A stretch of 64,000 nt of DNA from Phycisphaeraceae bacterium (GCA_019636615.1 JAHBXF010000001.1:558001-622000), one strand, 5' to 3'; counted from the first letter of the stretch, positions 24,794 to 34,524 are shown. Notes: generated by a model not told the origin, from the letters alone. Made by a program: numbers and translations.

Positions 24794-25756
24794 ATGCGTC
24801 TCTTCCTGCCCAGCACGCCGGCCAGGGGAAGAGACGGGCGGGGGTACGCGCGGCGTTGGGATGAGGGCGCGGCGTGCGCTGCGTTCACGCTGATCGAGTT
24901 GCTGGTGGTGATCGCGGTGATCGGGCTGCTGCTGGCGGTGCTGCTGCCCGCGCTGGGCAAGGCGCGACAGAACGGGCGGCTGATCTCGTGCGTGTCGAAC
25001 GTGCGCCAGCAGGGGGTGGCGACGCTTTCGTACGCGATGGATCACCGCGAGTTGCTGCCGCCGAAACTGCTGTACCTGACGCGCTACAACGAGGATGGCA
25101 CGCTTGAGTCGGAGCCGTGGCTGATCAACCGCGTGCTGGCGGCGTATACCGGTTCGCCCTTCGGCCAGCCGCGCCCGGGTGAGGCGTGGCCCAACCCCAC
25201 CGGGGTGTGGCGGTGCCCGGATGTGCCCTTGCAACTCGACAGCGCGGACCGCTGGACGCACAACGGGGTGCTGCACCATGCGCCCAACGGGTGGCTCATG
25301 AGCACGGTGTTTCAGAACGAGGCGCAGGGCACGCTCCGCATCGTGGCCGACGCCATCGGCGGGTGGCGCGACCGGCACGCCGGCCCGCAGTGGCGCCGGG
25401 CCGACCAGGTGCGCACGCGGCAGGACCGGGTGGTTGTGCTGATGGACAACGTGTCGATGTTCGTGGAGAGCCACGGGCACGCGGACGCGCGTGAGGAGTA
25501 TCAGTTTGCGTGCCAGGTGACGCGCGAAGACAACGAGTGCGGCGAGAACAAGAAGGGGAGCCACGATGCGCTGGGGGTTCGCCCCGCGGTCTTCCTTGAT
25601 GGGCACGCCAACGCGCTGCCGTCGGGAGAGGCGTACTGGCGTGACCGCCAGAACATCTACTCCCCGGCGTGGTCGGGCGCGGGCATGGTCTTCTGGGCGC
25701 GTGAGGTCGAGCACCTGCTGTGGTTTGTCGACCCCACCGAGGCCAGCGCGGACTGA
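24794..25756 (+). CDS. Prepilin-type N-terminal cleavage/methylation domain protein
   Basis: 320 aa. A 30-residue positively charged leader is followed by [20 protein letters not shown] (about 30-49) and [17 protein letters not shown], the type IV pilin/pseudopilin head found in large families in planctomycetes. The rest has the usual planctomycete layout, with a C-terminal [10 protein letters not shown] motif near 270 and short aromatic end. These proteins are thought to be pilin-like or type II secretion pseudopilins, but most have no known function. It starts 9 bases after the DinB-like gene, so possibly co-transcribed. Cleavage follows Ala instead of Gly. Confidence 0.85.
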   Translation: MRLFLPSTPARGRDGRGYARRWDEGAACAAFTLIELLVVIAVIGLLLAVLLPALGKARQNGRLISCVSNVRQQGVATLSYAMDHRELLPPKLLYLTRYNEDGTLESEPWLINRVLAAYTGSPFGQPRPGEAWPNPTGVWRCPDVPLQLDSADRWTHNGVLHHAPNGWLMSTVFQNEAQGTLRIVADAIGGWRDRHAGPQWRRADQVRTRQDRVVVLMDNVSMFVESHGHADAREEYQFACQVTREDNECGENKKGSHDALGVRPAVFLDGHANALPSGEAYWRDRQNIYSPAWSGAGMVFWAREVEHLLWFVDPTEASAD

Positions 25757-25834
25757 GCCGTGTGCCTGCTCAGTGGTTCTCGGGCGTGATGAGCGTGGTG
25801 AATGACGCGTCACCCCACGCCGTGCGCGGCAGAC

Positions 25835-25840
25835 TACGCT
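25835..25840 (+). promoter_or_regulatory. Candidate -10 box (TACGCT) of thioredoxin-like gene, near-leaderless
   Basis: TACGCT ends one base before the first ATG (25842) and seven before the second (25848). If it is the promoter, transcription begins about at the second ATG, which would decide the start. Confidence 0.4.
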
Positions 25841-25847
25841 CATGGAC

Positions 25848-26444
25848 ATGGTCCAGGCATCGTTGCTGCGTTCGAAGTTTGCCTTTGCGCTCGGGTATGA
25901 GCGGTATGTCTCGGGCGGCACGCCCGACCAGGTGAGCCGCTGGGGAGGGAACTACGCGCGCATCGCCCTGTCCCCCGAGCAGGACGACCTGGTGCGGAGT
26001 TTTACGCGGCGGGTGAACGTGCTGGTGATCTCGGGGCTGTGGTGCGGCGACTGTGCGCAGCAGTGCCCGATGATGGCGAGGATCGCGCAGGCCAACGCCG
26101 CGCCGGTGGATGATGAGCGGGCCGCGGGGATCGACCTGCGGTTTCTCGATCGTGACGAGCACCCGGACCTGGCCGAGGCGTTCAAGATCTGCGGGGGCAC
26201 GCGGGTGCCGACGGCGATCTCCATGGCCGAGGACTTTGAGTTTGTGAGCATGCTGGGCGATAAAACGCTGTCGCGGCTGAGGGCGAAGGCGGCGGCCTCG
26301 CTGGGCCCGGCGTGCCCATTGCCCGGGGCCGACCTGCCCGAAGACGAGGCGCGCGCCACACTGGCGGACTGGCTCAACGAGTTTGAACGTGTGCACCTGC
26401 TGCTGCGGCTGAGCCCGCGACTGCGGCAGAAACATCAGGATTGA
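25848..26444 (+). CDS. Thioredoxin-family protein with WCGDC active site
   Basis: 198 aa from the ATG at 25848; an ATG two codons earlier (25842) is also possible. Thioredoxin fold about 45-150 with VISGLWCGDCAQQCP near 60 (active-site WCGDC, like the TlpA/PDI-like soluble group), and GGTRVPTAI near 115 holding the cis-proline. No signal peptide or membrane segment, so probably cytoplasmic. N-terminal 40 residues (FAFALGYERYVSGGT) are typical of a small thioredoxin-like family of unknown substrate. Confidence 0.88.
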   Translation: MVQASLLRSKFAFALGYERYVSGGTPDQVSRWGGNYARIALSPEQDDLVRSFTRRVNVLVISGLWCGDCAQQCPMMARIAQANAAPVDDERAAGIDLRFLDRDEHPDLAEAFKICGGTRVPTAISMAEDFEFVSMLGDKTLSRLRAKAAASLGPACPLPGADLPEDEARATLADWLNEFERVHLLLRLSPRLRQKHQD

Positions 26445-26790
26445 AGCCCTGACAGCGCTGATCACCCGGCGATGTTGGGACGTTGCGGAACGTCCAATAA
26501 CTTCCTGAGAAGGCTTTCAAAGGTGAAACTGGGCAACCTGCGCGGCCGGAGGGCTCGTAAGTCTTTGTGAGGCCACGATTTGCCGTTGACAAGTCGGGAA
26601 CATGACGGCACAATAGTGGTGTTCCAAGGAGTGATTGAGAGACAGTCCCATCCTTGAATCAAGAAGATGTTCCCCCCGCTGTGTACTTCGGGGGGCCGGC
26701 TTTCATGGCGCGAGCCTGAAGAACGGTGGAAGAGAGAGCGCCCTGTTTCCGCGGGGCGGGTTTCGGTGATGGTCACACAGGAGTAGAGTG
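26445..26790. other. Intergenic region with promoter and long leader
   Basis: 346 bases. The promoter is at 26586-26614 and the leader to the ATG at 26791 is about 170 bases. ACAGGAG at 26776-26782 is the ribosome binding site. No small gene is supported. Confidence 0.55.
26586..26614 (+). promoter_or_regulatory. Promoter of PEP-CTERM gene 3 (TTGACA-17-CACAAT)
   Basis: TTGACA at 26586-26591, 17-base spacer, CACAAT at 26609-26614. Same architecture as the promoters of the two PEP-CTERM paralogues, but without the GACGTGAGACACC block. Confidence 0.6.
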
Positions 26791-27393
26791 ATGAACAAGA
26801 TGTGCTTTGCCTTGGCCCTTGCGTGCGCTGCGGGCGCGAACGCGGCGATCGTTGCTGTTCCGACCCCGATCGACGACACGGCGGTGTTCACGCCGCGCAG
26901 CGGTGTGGTGTTCAGCAACATCCCCGGCCCCTATTCCGCCTTCCCCGCCGGCGGCGGTGTTCTGGGCTTTGACGACTACCAGTCCACGATGGTGAACAAC
27001 GCCGAAGAACTGCAGTCCATCCGCTTTGTCGGCGGCGTGACGCAGGCCGGCATGACCCTGCAGTTCCAGTTCTACACGGAGAACGCGATTCTGCTCAGTT
27101 CGTTCAACGTGGCCTTGCCGCAGGGCGGCGACTTCATCTGGACGATCTCGCCGCTGGGCGCGGGCAACTTCACCGCCGCGAAGAACGGCTTCATGCAGAT
27201 CGTGGCGCAGGGCAACGCGACGGGCCGGTGGTTCCTCACCGGGACGGCTCCGTCTGTCGGCACGAGCGACCCGACCGTGGGTGGCGCGGGCGGCACGCTG
27301 AACCACGCGTTCGAACTGGTGACCCCGACCCCGGGCACGATGGCCCTTCTGGGCGCGGGCGGCCTGGTGGCGATCCGTCGCCGTCGCGCCTGA
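26791..27393 (+). CDS. PEP-CTERM-type sorted secreted protein (third)
   Basis: 200 aa from the ATG at 26791 (GTG at 26788 is less likely; the ribosome binding site fits the ATG). Signal peptide 1-19 (LALACAAGANA). The beta-rich body is unrelated in detail to the 10-12 kb pair. The tail TPTPGTMALLGAGGLVAIRR, then RRA, is the exosortase sorting signal. A hairpin terminator follows at 27466-27497. Probably a surface or matrix protein; function unknown. Confidence 0.86.
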   Translation: MNKMCFALALACAAGANAAIVAVPTPIDDTAVFTPRSGVVFSNIPGPYSAFPAGGGVLGFDDYQSTMVNNAEELQSIRFVGGVTQAGMTLQFQFYTENAILLSSFNVALPQGGDFIWTISPLGAGNFTAAKNGFMQIVAQGNATGRWFLTGTAPSVGTSDPTVGGAGGTLNHAFELVTPTPGTMALLGAGGLVAIRRRRA

Positions 27394-27465
27394 GACGCAT
27401 GAGACTCCGTGTTGCTGATCGGTCGCTCATCGGCCGATCGCGACAGACTCTGTGACACCTCCGCG

Positions 27466-27497
27466 ACCCCGCGCCTTCCCGGCGCGGGGTTGTTTTT
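27466..27497 (+). terminator. Rho-independent terminator after PEP-CTERM gene 3
   Basis: Stem ACCCCGCGCC / GGCGCGGGGT with loop TTCCC, followed by TGTTTTTG. Confidence 0.92.
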
Positions 27498-27541
27498 GTA
27501 TGGCGGTGGCTGGAGTGCGCTGGCGAGGTCGGCCGCAGGGG

Positions 27542-28246
27542 CTAGTGCTTGCGCGCAACGATGTGGAAGAGGTGGTGGTGCTTGGTCTGGCCCATCGCAT
27601 CGTCTCCGTCTTTCTCGACCTCGTCGAAGTGGATCAACGCGAAGGGCGCGAGCAGCGCGAGCACATGTTCGCGTGTGTGGTGGCTCTCGGGGCGGATCGT
27701 GGCCCATTCGTCGCGGTCGCCGAAGAGTTGGCCCGCGAAGAGGCCGGCGGGCGCGAGTGTGTTCACGATGCGCTCCCAGAGCGCCGGGAAGGCCGCGGGC
27801 AGGCAGAAGGGCAGCGAGAAACTCGCGTTGATGAGGTCGGCGCGGCGGGGGAGCAAAGGCGAGTGCGCGGCGTCTTCGAGCGAAAGGGTGTGCACCACCA
27901 ATCGGGGCTGGTGGGCGGGCGGCACCGAGGCGCGCAGCCGCGCGAGGCCATCGAGGGATGAATCAAAGGCGACCACACGCCAACCCCGCGCGAGGAGTTC
28001 GCGCGTGTCGCGACCTTCGCCGCAGCCGACATCGATGGCCAGCGGCGGGTTGGCGGGGTTGACAGGGCCGAAGACATCGGCGGCGCGCAGGAGCGTGTCG
28101 CGCGGGCCCATGTCGGAGACGGCGTCGAAGTATCGCGGCCAGTCGCGCTGGTAGTCTGGGGTGATGTGCGCGGGGAAGCCCCGTGATGCGCTGGGGGTGT
28201 TGGGGGTGCTGGGGGTGCTGGGGGTGTTTGGGGGCTGGTGTGTCAT
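27542..28246 (-). CDS. Class I SAM-dependent methyltransferase
   Basis: 234 aa from the ATG at 28246. The first 22 residues are a Thr/Pro low-complexity leader coded by 9-bp repeats. Rossmann motif I is AIDVGCGEGRDTRELLARGW near 70, with VVAFDSSLDGL (motif post-I acidic Asp) near 90, DLINASFSLPFCLP (motif II) near 130 and a GLFAGQLFGDRDEW segment near 168. This is like the small tellurite-resistance TehB-type methyltransferases. Substrate unknown. Divergent from ubiD; no operon. Confidence 0.88.
   Translation of the reverse strand: MTHQPPNTPSTPSTPNTPSASRGFPAHITPDYQRDWPRYFDAVSDMGPRDTLLRAADVFGPVNPANPPLAIDVGCGEGRDTRELLARGWRVVAFDSSLDGLARLRASVPPAHQPRLVVHTLSLEDAAHSPLLPRRADLINASFSLPFCLPAAFPALWERIVNTLAPAGLFAGQLFGDRDEWATIRPESHHTREHVLALLAPFALIHFDEVEKDGDDAMGQTKHHHLFHIVARKH
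28191..28226. repeat. 9-bp tandem repeat, four units (CTGGGGGTG type)
   Basis: Four in-phase units of (C/T)TGGGGGTG, read on the minus strand as CACCCCCAG and encoding Thr-Pro-Ser/Asn repeats at the N-terminus of the methyltransferase. The same CACCCCCAN unit recurs at 51968-52003. Confidence 0.85.
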
Positions 28247-28380
28247 GGCCTGAGGCGGCGCTCTCTGGGCTTCAAACGGGGTGAAGCGTGTGAAACGGTC
28301 ATACGGTGTGGCTCGAACCCATTGGGGGGAGAACGGCGGGCGTGTGCCCATGGGTGGCGCAGAAGAAGCGAGCGACACGA

Positions 28381-30090
28381 ATGTACGAAACAACGCAGGA
28401 CTTTATCGCGGCGCTGGAAGGGGCGGGGGAACTGGCACGGGTGAGGGCGCGGGTTTCGCCGGTGCTGGAGATCACCGAGATCACCGACCGCGTGAGCAAG
28501 TCGGCGTGCCCGCACGCGCCCAGCGCGGGGGCGGCGCAGAGCGACCCGAGGTTTCATCACCTTGGCGGCAGAGCGCTGCTGTTTGAGAACGTGGAGGGCT
28601 CGGACATTCCGGTGCTGATCAACGCGTGGGGGAGTTACCGGCGCGTGGAGATGGCGCTGGGGTGCAACGACGCGGGCCCCGGTGTGCAGGCGGGGCACAC
28701 GCCGGGCGGGTTTGAAGCACTGGCCGACAGACTGGGGCGGCTGGTGAAGCCCGAGCCGCCGCCGACGCTGCTGGCGAAGTTGCAGAAGATACCGGAACTC
28801 ATGCAGTTGGCGAGCCTGCCGCCCAAGAAGGTGCGCAGCGGGGTGTGCCAGGATGTGGTGATCCCGCAGGAGAAGGTTGACCTGACTCGGCTGCCGCTGC
28901 TGCGGTGCTGGCCGCATGACGGTGACTTTGCCGCGCTGGGGTACCCCGCGGGGGTGAACCGCGGCATCCCCGGGCTGGAAGAGGGGCCGGAGTGGGAGCG
29001 GTGGTACCGTGGGCGGTACATCACGCTGGGCACGATCCACACGATCCATGCCGACGACCTGGGCAACCCCGCGCCGCCCAGCCGCAACGTGGGGATGTAC
29101 CGGGTGCAACTCTTCGGCAAACGGCACATGTCGATGCACTGGCACATGCACCACGACGGTGCGCGGCACTGGCGCAGTTGGAAGGCCAAGGGGGAGCGCA
29201 TGCCGGTGGCGATCGCGCTGGGCGGCGAGAGCGTGCTGCCGTATGCCGCGACAGCGCCGATGCCGCCGGGGATCAGCGAGATGCTGCTGGCGGGGTTTCT
29301 CAACCGGGGGGGCATCCCGCTGGTGTCGTGCAAGACGGTGCCGCTGGAGGTGCCGGCCAACAGCGAGATCGTGATCGAGGGGTATGTGAGCGACGAGGCG
29401 GGGGTGATCGGGTTTGACCCGCGCACGGACAGCGCGAAGCCCGGCGAGGGGGCGGTGTTTGAGGGGCCCTTCGGCGATCACACCGGGTTTTATTCGTTGC
29501 CGGACCGCTACCCGCTGCTGGAGGTGACGTGCATCACGCACCGCAGGAACCCGGTGTACCCCACGACGATCGTGGGGCTGCCGCCGCAGGAGGACTATTA
29601 CCTGGGCAAGGCCACGGAGCGGCTCTTTCTGCCGCTGCTGCGGACGCTGATCCCGGACATCATCGACTATGACCTGCCGCTGTTCGGCGCGTTCCACAAC
29701 TGCGCGTTTGTGAAGATCCGCAAGGAGTATCCGCTGCAGGGGCGGCGGGTGATGCACAGCATCTGGGGCGCGGGGCAGATGGCGTGGACGAAGATGATCG
29801 TGGTGGTAGACGAAGACGTGAACGTGCACGACCACGACGAGGTTCTCTTTCACCTCTGCGCAAACTGCGATCCGGGGCGGGACGTGGAGATCGTGAACGG
29901 GCCGCTGGACATATTGGACCATGCCGCGCCGCGGCTGGGGGCGGGACACAAGATCGGCTTCGACGCGACGCGGAAGATCCAAGGGGAAGAGGTTGGGGGC
30001 AACGCGGTGCGCGCGTGGCCGCCGATCATCCGCATGAACGAGGAGATCAGGCGGGCGGTATCGAAGCGGTGGGCCGAGTACGGCCTGTGA
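28381..30090 (+). CDS. UbiD-family prenylated-FMN decarboxylase
   Basis: 569 aa from the ATG at 28381. UbiD enzymes reversibly decarboxylate aromatic or unsaturated acids using prFMN made by UbiX. Family-typical blocks seen: ITLGTIHTIHADDLGNPAPP near 215, MYRVQLFGKRHMSMHWHMH near 240, EIVIEGYVSDE near 340, DHTGFYSLPDRYPLLEVT near 385, CITHRRNPVYPTTIVGLPP near 402, and VVVVDEDVNVHDHDEV near 475. Longer than E. coli UbiD (497 aa), mostly in the N-terminal third. No ubiX or other quinone gene adjacent, so the substrate is not clear. Confidence 0.93.
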   Translation: MYETTQDFIAALEGAGELARVRARVSPVLEITEITDRVSKSACPHAPSAGAAQSDPRFHHLGGRALLFENVEGSDIPVLINAWGSYRRVEMALGCNDAGPGVQAGHTPGGFEALADRLGRLVKPEPPPTLLAKLQKIPELMQLASLPPKKVRSGVCQDVVIPQEKVDLTRLPLLRCWPHDGDFAALGYPAGVNRGIPGLEEGPEWERWYRGRYITLGTIHTIHADDLGNPAPPSRNVGMYRVQLFGKRHMSMHWHMHHDGARHWRSWKAKGERMPVAIALGGESVLPYAATAPMPPGISEMLLAGFLNRGGIPLVSCKTVPLEVPANSEIVIEGYVSDEAGVIGFDPRTDSAKPGEGAVFEGPFGDHTGFYSLPDRYPLLEVTCITHRRNPVYPTTIVGLPPQEDYYLGKATERLFLPLLRTLIPDIIDYDLPLFGAFHNCAFVKIRKEYPLQGRRVMHSIWGAGQMAWTKMIVVVDEDVNVHDHDEVLFHLCANCDPGRDVEIVNGPLDILDHAAPRLGAGHKIGFDATRKIQGEEVGGNAVRAWPPIIRMNEEIRRAVSKRWAEYGL

Positions 30091-30112
30091 TGAACGCGGG
30101 CGCGAATGGGGC

Positions 30113-32176
30113 TTACTGGCCGGGGCGGCGCGCCCGGGCCACGAGGGTGGCCTGGGTGGTCATTTCCTTGCCGTCGCGCACGTAGACGATGGTGACGACA
30201 TCGCCGGGCTTGGCGGCGGAGAGCAGGGGCATCCACGATTCGACATCGGTCAGGGCGGTGTTGTTCCACTTGATCATGCGGTCGCCCTCTTTGAGCCCTG
30301 CCTTTTCGGCCGGCAGGTCGGGGAAGACTTCGCCGACGAGCACGCCGGGCTCATCGCCGCTGTAGTCGCCCGGGGCGATGCCGAAGCGCACGCTTGTGCC
30401 CAGGCCCCCCACCGCCGGCGCGGGCGGTGCTGGGTCTGCGACAGGCGCGGGCTGGGGATCTGTCGCGGCCTGCGGTTCGCGTTCGCGGCGTGCGCGGCCG
30501 CCGCCCTCGGAGAAGACGAAGGGCTCGGGGCGCAGGGCGGCGTCGTAGGCGATGCGGAAGGCGAGGTCGGCCACCTGCACCGCGCCCTCGACGTTGATGG
30601 TGTCGGCGGTGTCGGCGGGGGTGTGGTACTCGCTGTGCAACTGGGTGAAGAAGAAGAGCGTGGGAACATTGACGGCGGTGAAAGAGGCGTGGTCGGAAGG
30701 GCCAAAGCCCGAGCGGGTCTGCTTGATGACCAGGCCGGATTCGGAGATGTAGGGCTGGAGCCAGTCTTCGAGGCCCTCGGCGGTGCCGACGCCGCCGAGT
30801 TCAAGCCGGTCGTCGCGCAGGCGGCCGATCATGTCCATGTTGATCATCATGGCGTGCTGGCTCATGGGCACGATGGGATTGCGTGCGTAGTGACGCGAGC
30901 CGACAAGGCCGCTTTCTTCGGCGCTGAACCAGAGGAAGAGGACGGAGCGGGCGTGGGCATCGTCGGGGAGCGCGGCGTAGGCCTGCGCGAAGCGCTTGGC
31001 GGTGAGGAGCACGCCGGAGGTGCCGCTGGCGTTGTCGTCGGCGCCGACGTGGATCTTGCCGCGCGGGTCGGCGGCGCGGCTGCCGAAGTAGCCGTAGCCG
31101 ACGTGGTCGTAGTGGCTGCCGATGACGATGAACTGGTCGGCGAGGTCGCCCTTGCCGGGGAGGATGGCGCCGACGTTGTCTGTCCAGAGGGTGACGCGTT
31201 CGATCTCGACATCGAGCGAGACGGTGGTGTTGGGCAGGTCGATGATGGTGCCGGCTTCATCGGCCAGAGCGCGAAGGTCGGCGAGGGAGCGGCCCAGCGT
31301 GTCGCCGGCGCGCACCAGGCGGTCGGCGGCCTCGGCGGACATCATGACCAGGGGAACGGAACGGCGCGAGCCGGTGAGGGAGAGGTCTTCGAGGCGGCCC
31401 ATGCGTTCATCGACCGCGCCGGGAGGGTTGACGAGGATGATGCCCGCGGCGCCGGCCTTTTCGGCGGCGGCGAGTTTGGGATCAAGGTTGGCGGCGGCGG
31501 ACCAGCGGAGGTCGGCCCAGCGGCTCTTGCCCTCTTCGTTGATGGGCTCGAAGCGCATGACGATGGCGATTTTGCCTTCGAGGTTCACACCCTCGGTGTA
31601 TGTGGTGTATTCGCGGCGGGCGTTGTCGATGGAGTACCCCACGAACACGGGCTGGCCCGAGACCGCGGCGTTGGCGGAGGGGCCAAGCACGCTGTAATCA
31701 ACGGCGTGACGGAGCGTGACGGGCGCGCCGTCGGTGGTGATCGAGGCCCGGTGCCGCTTCAGACGCAGCGAATCGCCCGGGCGGGACGAGAAGGGCGCGA
31801 CGAAGACCTGGCGGAAGGAGGCCCGCTCGGCCTGGGTTTCGTTGCCTTCTTCGTCGGTGACGGTGGCGGGGAAGGCGGGCTGCAGGCCGATCATGCGCGA
31901 GTGGAACTCGAGGTAGTCGGCGGCGACGCGGTTGCCGTTGGTGCCGGGTGCCCTGCCCTCGAAGAAGGGGTTGGCCAGGGTCATGACGTGCTGGCGGTAG
32001 GAAACGTAGTGGGGAGCGAGTTCTTCGCTGGGTGTGGGTTTGATACTGCCAGGGAGCGAGGCGGGCTCGTCGTGCACTGGCCGCGCCGAGGCGGCGGCGA
32101 GCGCGAGGAGCGTGCAGCAGGAGAAGGCCGCGACGGCGCGGCCCATGGCGATGGCGTGCGTGAAAGTGCGGGTCAT
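30113..32176 (-). CDS. Secreted M28-family zinc aminopeptidase with PA and PDZ domains
   Basis: 687 aa from the ATG at 32176. Signal peptide about 1-32. A PA-type insert lies near 170-300 (LEGKIAIVMRF, AEKAGAAGIILVNPPG). The M28 catalytic domain follows with Zn ligands in GSHYDHVGYG near 355, VGADDNASGTSG near 377, WFSAEESGLVGS near 413, and later MDMIGR and HTPADT segments. An Ala/Pro linker and a C-terminal PDZ domain (about 595-687; GVLVGEVFPDLPAEKAGLKE) end it. Probably trims peptides in the periplasm. Divergent from the M3 peptidase, so the two may share regulation of peptide use. Confidence 0.93.
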   Translation of the reverse strand: MTRTFTHAIAMGRAVAAFSCCTLLALAAASARPVHDEPASLPGSIKPTPSEELAPHYVSYRQHVMTLANPFFEGRAPGTNGNRVAADYLEFHSRMIGLQPAFPATVTDEEGNETQAERASFRQVFVAPFSSRPGDSLRLKRHRASITTDGAPVTLRHAVDYSVLGPSANAAVSGQPVFVGYSIDNARREYTTYTEGVNLEGKIAIVMRFEPINEEGKSRWADLRWSAAANLDPKLAAAEKAGAAGIILVNPPGAVDERMGRLEDLSLTGSRRSVPLVMMSAEAADRLVRAGDTLGRSLADLRALADEAGTIIDLPNTTVSLDVEIERVTLWTDNVGAILPGKGDLADQFIVIGSHYDHVGYGYFGSRAADPRGKIHVGADDNASGTSGVLLTAKRFAQAYAALPDDAHARSVLFLWFSAEESGLVGSRHYARNPIVPMSQHAMMINMDMIGRLRDDRLELGGVGTAEGLEDWLQPYISESGLVIKQTRSGFGPSDHASFTAVNVPTLFFFTQLHSEYHTPADTADTINVEGAVQVADLAFRIAYDAALRPEPFVFSEGGGRARREREPQAATDPQPAPVADPAPPAPAVGGLGTSVRFGIAPGDYSGDEPGVLVGEVFPDLPAEKAGLKEGDRMIKWNNTALTDVESWMPLLSAAKPGDVVTIVYVRDGKEMTTQATLVARARRPGQ

Positions 32177-32182
32177 GGCAGC

Positions 32183-32188
32183 AGGATA
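32183..32188 (-). promoter_or_regulatory. Candidate -10 box (TATCCT) of M28 peptidase gene, near-leaderless
   Basis: On the minus strand TATCCT ends six bases before the ATG at 32176, with no Shine-Dalgarno sequence. Confidence 0.42.
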
Positions 32189-32331
32189 TGGGGGGAGACC
32201 CACCGTGCGTGGGGCCGGGGCACCCCCCACCCCCTTGGAAGAGCACTACGATGAGGCTTCTCTGGCAATGCCTGCCACCCACCCCCGCGGCCCCAGTTAT
32301 GGCACTCGCCGCACCACACTCCGGAGGACCG

Positions 32332-34524
32332 ATGCGTTACCACACAACCCCGACGGGCTCTTGCCGCGCGATTGCCGGGATTGCACTCTGCCTTTCGATG
32401 GTTGCCGGCGCGGCGTTGAGCCTGGCCGCCCCCCTCACCCCCAGCCCGGAGACGAACCCACCCGCCATGACCACGGCCAACCCCTTCCTGGCGCCCAGTG
32501 CGCTGCCGTTTGAGGCCCCCGACTTTCGCATCATCAAGGAAGAGCACTACCTGCCGGCCTTTGTGGAGGGGATGCGTCAGCACCTGGCCCAGATCGAAGA
32601 GATCGCGGCGAACCCCGAGGCCCCGACTGTTGAGAACACGCTGGAAGCGATGGAGCGGGCCGGGGTGGTGCTGTCGCGGGTTTCGAATGTGTTCTTCAAC
32701 CTGACGGCGACGGACAGCACCGAGGCTCTGCGGGCGGTGGAAGCCGAGGTGGCCCCGCTGCTGGCGTCGCATCAGGACGCGATTCTGCTCAACCCGCGGC
32801 TGTATGCGCGGGTGAAGGCGATCTATGACGCACGCGCCACGCTGAGCCTTGACCCCGAGACGCTGCGGCTGGTGGAGCAGACACACCTGCGGTTTGTGCG
32901 GGCCGGGGCGACACAGCCGGAAGAGACCAAGGCGCAGATCCGTGCGCTCAACGAAGAGCAGGCGGCCCTGATGACATCGTTCCGGCAGACGATGCTCAGG
33001 CAGACGAACCTTGCGGCGGTGGTGGTTGAGGACGTGAACGAACTCGACGGCATGAGCGAGGGGGAGATCGCGGCGGCGGCGCAGGCCGCGGCGCAGGCGG
33101 GGCACGAGGGCAAGTGGCTGCTGCGCATCACGAACACCACGCGCCAGCCCGTGCTGACATCGCTGAAGAACCGTGAACTGCGGCAGCGCGTGTGGGAAGC
33201 GTCGGCGATGCGCGGGCTGGCGGAAGGGGAGGGAGACACGCGGGCGATGGTGCTGCGGCTGGCGACGCTGCGGGCGGAACTGGCCTCGCTGCTGGGCAAG
33301 CCGAACTGGGCGAGCCACCAGTTGGAAGACCAGATGGCGGGCGGGCCCGGGGCGGTGTACAAGATGCTGCGTGAGATGGTGCCCACGGTGGTGGGCAACG
33401 CCAAGCGTGAAGCGGCCGATATTCAGTCGCTGATCAGGAGCGAGGGAAAGAGTTACGTGGTCGAGCCGTGGGACTGGGAGTTTTACGCCGAGCGTGTGCG
33501 GGCCCAGCGGTATGACCTCAACCCGGAGGAAGTGAAGCCGTACTTTGAGTTCAACCGGGTGCTTCGGGACGGGGTCTTCTACGCGCTCAACCGGTTCTAC
33601 GGCGTGTCGTTCCGGGAGCGCACGGACCTGCCGGTGTATCACCCGTCGGTGCTTGTCTTTGATGTGCTGGATCACGACGGCACGCAGATGGGGCTGTTCT
33701 ACGCGGACTATTTCGCCAGGCCCAGCAAGCGTGGCGGGGCGTGGATGTCCACGTTTGTTGATCAGAGCGGCCTGCTGAACCACAAGCCAGTGGTGATCAA
33801 CGTGATGAACATCTCGCCGCCGGCCGAGGGGCAGCCCGCGCTGATGACCTTTGATGAAGTGGTGACGATGTTCCACGAGATCGGGCACGGGGTGCACGGG
33901 CTCTTTTCCGATGTGCATTACCCGTCGCTGGCGGGGACGAACGTGCCGCGCGACTATGTGGAGTTTCCGTCGCAGTTTGAGGAGGACTGGGCCAAGCACC
34001 CGGAGGTGCTGGCGAGTTATGCGCGTCACCACGCGACCGGGGAAAAGATCCCCGACGGGTTGATGGCGAAGATCCTGCGTGCGAGCGGGTTCAACCAGGG
34101 GTTCGACACGCTGGAGTACATCGCGGCGGCGCTGCTGGACCTTGAATGGCACACGCTGGCGCCCGGAGCGGAGGTGACGGACATCGAGGCGTTTGAGAAG
34201 TTGGCGCTGTCGAAGAACGGGGTGAACTTTGCCCCCGTGCCCCCCCGCTACCGCAGCACGTACTTTGCGCACGTCTTCCCGGGCGGCTACTCGGCGGCGT
34301 ACTACGCGTATATGTGGAGCGAGGTGCTGGCGGCGGACGCCTTTGCCTATGTGGCCCAGCGGGGCGGCCTGACGCGCGACCTGGGCGATGAGTATCGCGC
34401 GGCGATTCTTTCGCGCGGGGGCAGCCTGGACCCGATGAGCATGTACGTGGCCTGGCGCGGGCAGGAACCCAACCCCGAGCACCTGCTGCGTCGGCGAGGG
34501 CTGCTGGCGCCGTCGGGGAAGTGA
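32332..34524 (+). CDS. M3-family zinc oligopeptidase (Dcp/OpdA-like), exported
   Basis: 730 aa from the ATG at 32332, with GGAGGA ten bases upstream; the earlier ATGs of the open frame lack a site. Signal peptide 1-32 (IAGIALCLSMVAGAALSLAAP). The rest is a full thimet-oligopeptidase fold: zinc motif MFHEIGHGVHGLF near 512 (HExxH), downstream FEEDW zinc Glu region near 545, and substrate-binding YRSTYFAHVF, GGYSAAYYAYMWSEVL near 650. Cleaves short peptides or dipeptides. The signal peptide is uncommon for this usually cytoplasmic family but is found in periplasmic Dcp relatives. Confidence 0.93.
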   Translation: MRYHTTPTGSCRAIAGIALCLSMVAGAALSLAAPLTPSPETNPPAMTTANPFLAPSALPFEAPDFRIIKEEHYLPAFVEGMRQHLAQIEEIAANPEAPTVENTLEAMERAGVVLSRVSNVFFNLTATDSTEALRAVEAEVAPLLASHQDAILLNPRLYARVKAIYDARATLSLDPETLRLVEQTHLRFVRAGATQPEETKAQIRALNEEQAALMTSFRQTMLRQTNLAAVVVEDVNELDGMSEGEIAAAAQAAAQAGHEGKWLLRITNTTRQPVLTSLKNRELRQRVWEASAMRGLAEGEGDTRAMVLRLATLRAELASLLGKPNWASHQLEDQMAGGPGAVYKMLREMVPTVVGNAKREAADIQSLIRSEGKSYVVEPWDWEFYAERVRAQRYDLNPEEVKPYFEFNRVLRDGVFYALNRFYGVSFRERTDLPVYHPSVLVFDVLDHDGTQMGLFYADYFARPSKRGGAWMSTFVDQSGLLNHKPVVINVMNISPPAEGQPALMTFDEVVTMFHEIGHGVHGLFSDVHYPSLAGTNVPRDYVEFPSQFEEDWAKHPEVLASYARHHATGEKIPDGLMAKILRASGFNQGFDTLEYIAAALLDLEWHTLAPGAEVTDIEAFEKLALSKNGVNFAPVPPRYRSTYFAHVFPGGYSAAYYAYMWSEVLAADAFAYVAQRGGLTRDLGDEYRAAILSRGGSLDPMSMYVAWRGQEPNPEHLLRRRGLLAPSGK

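Noticed and set aside
28243..29982. 579-codon minus-strand open frame opposite ubiD
   Set aside because: Antisense to a clearly conserved gene. Arg/His/Pro-rich with no family marks; in such GC-rich DNA the complement of a real gene often stays open.
30623..32254. 543-codon plus-strand open frame opposite the M28 peptidase
   Set aside because: Gly/Ala/Asp/Val-rich, no motif, fully antisense to a conserved enzyme.
32173..34482. 769-codon minus-strand open frame opposite the M3 peptidase
   Set aside because: Same artefact: Arg/His/Gln/Pro-rich shadow of a full, conserved peptidase.
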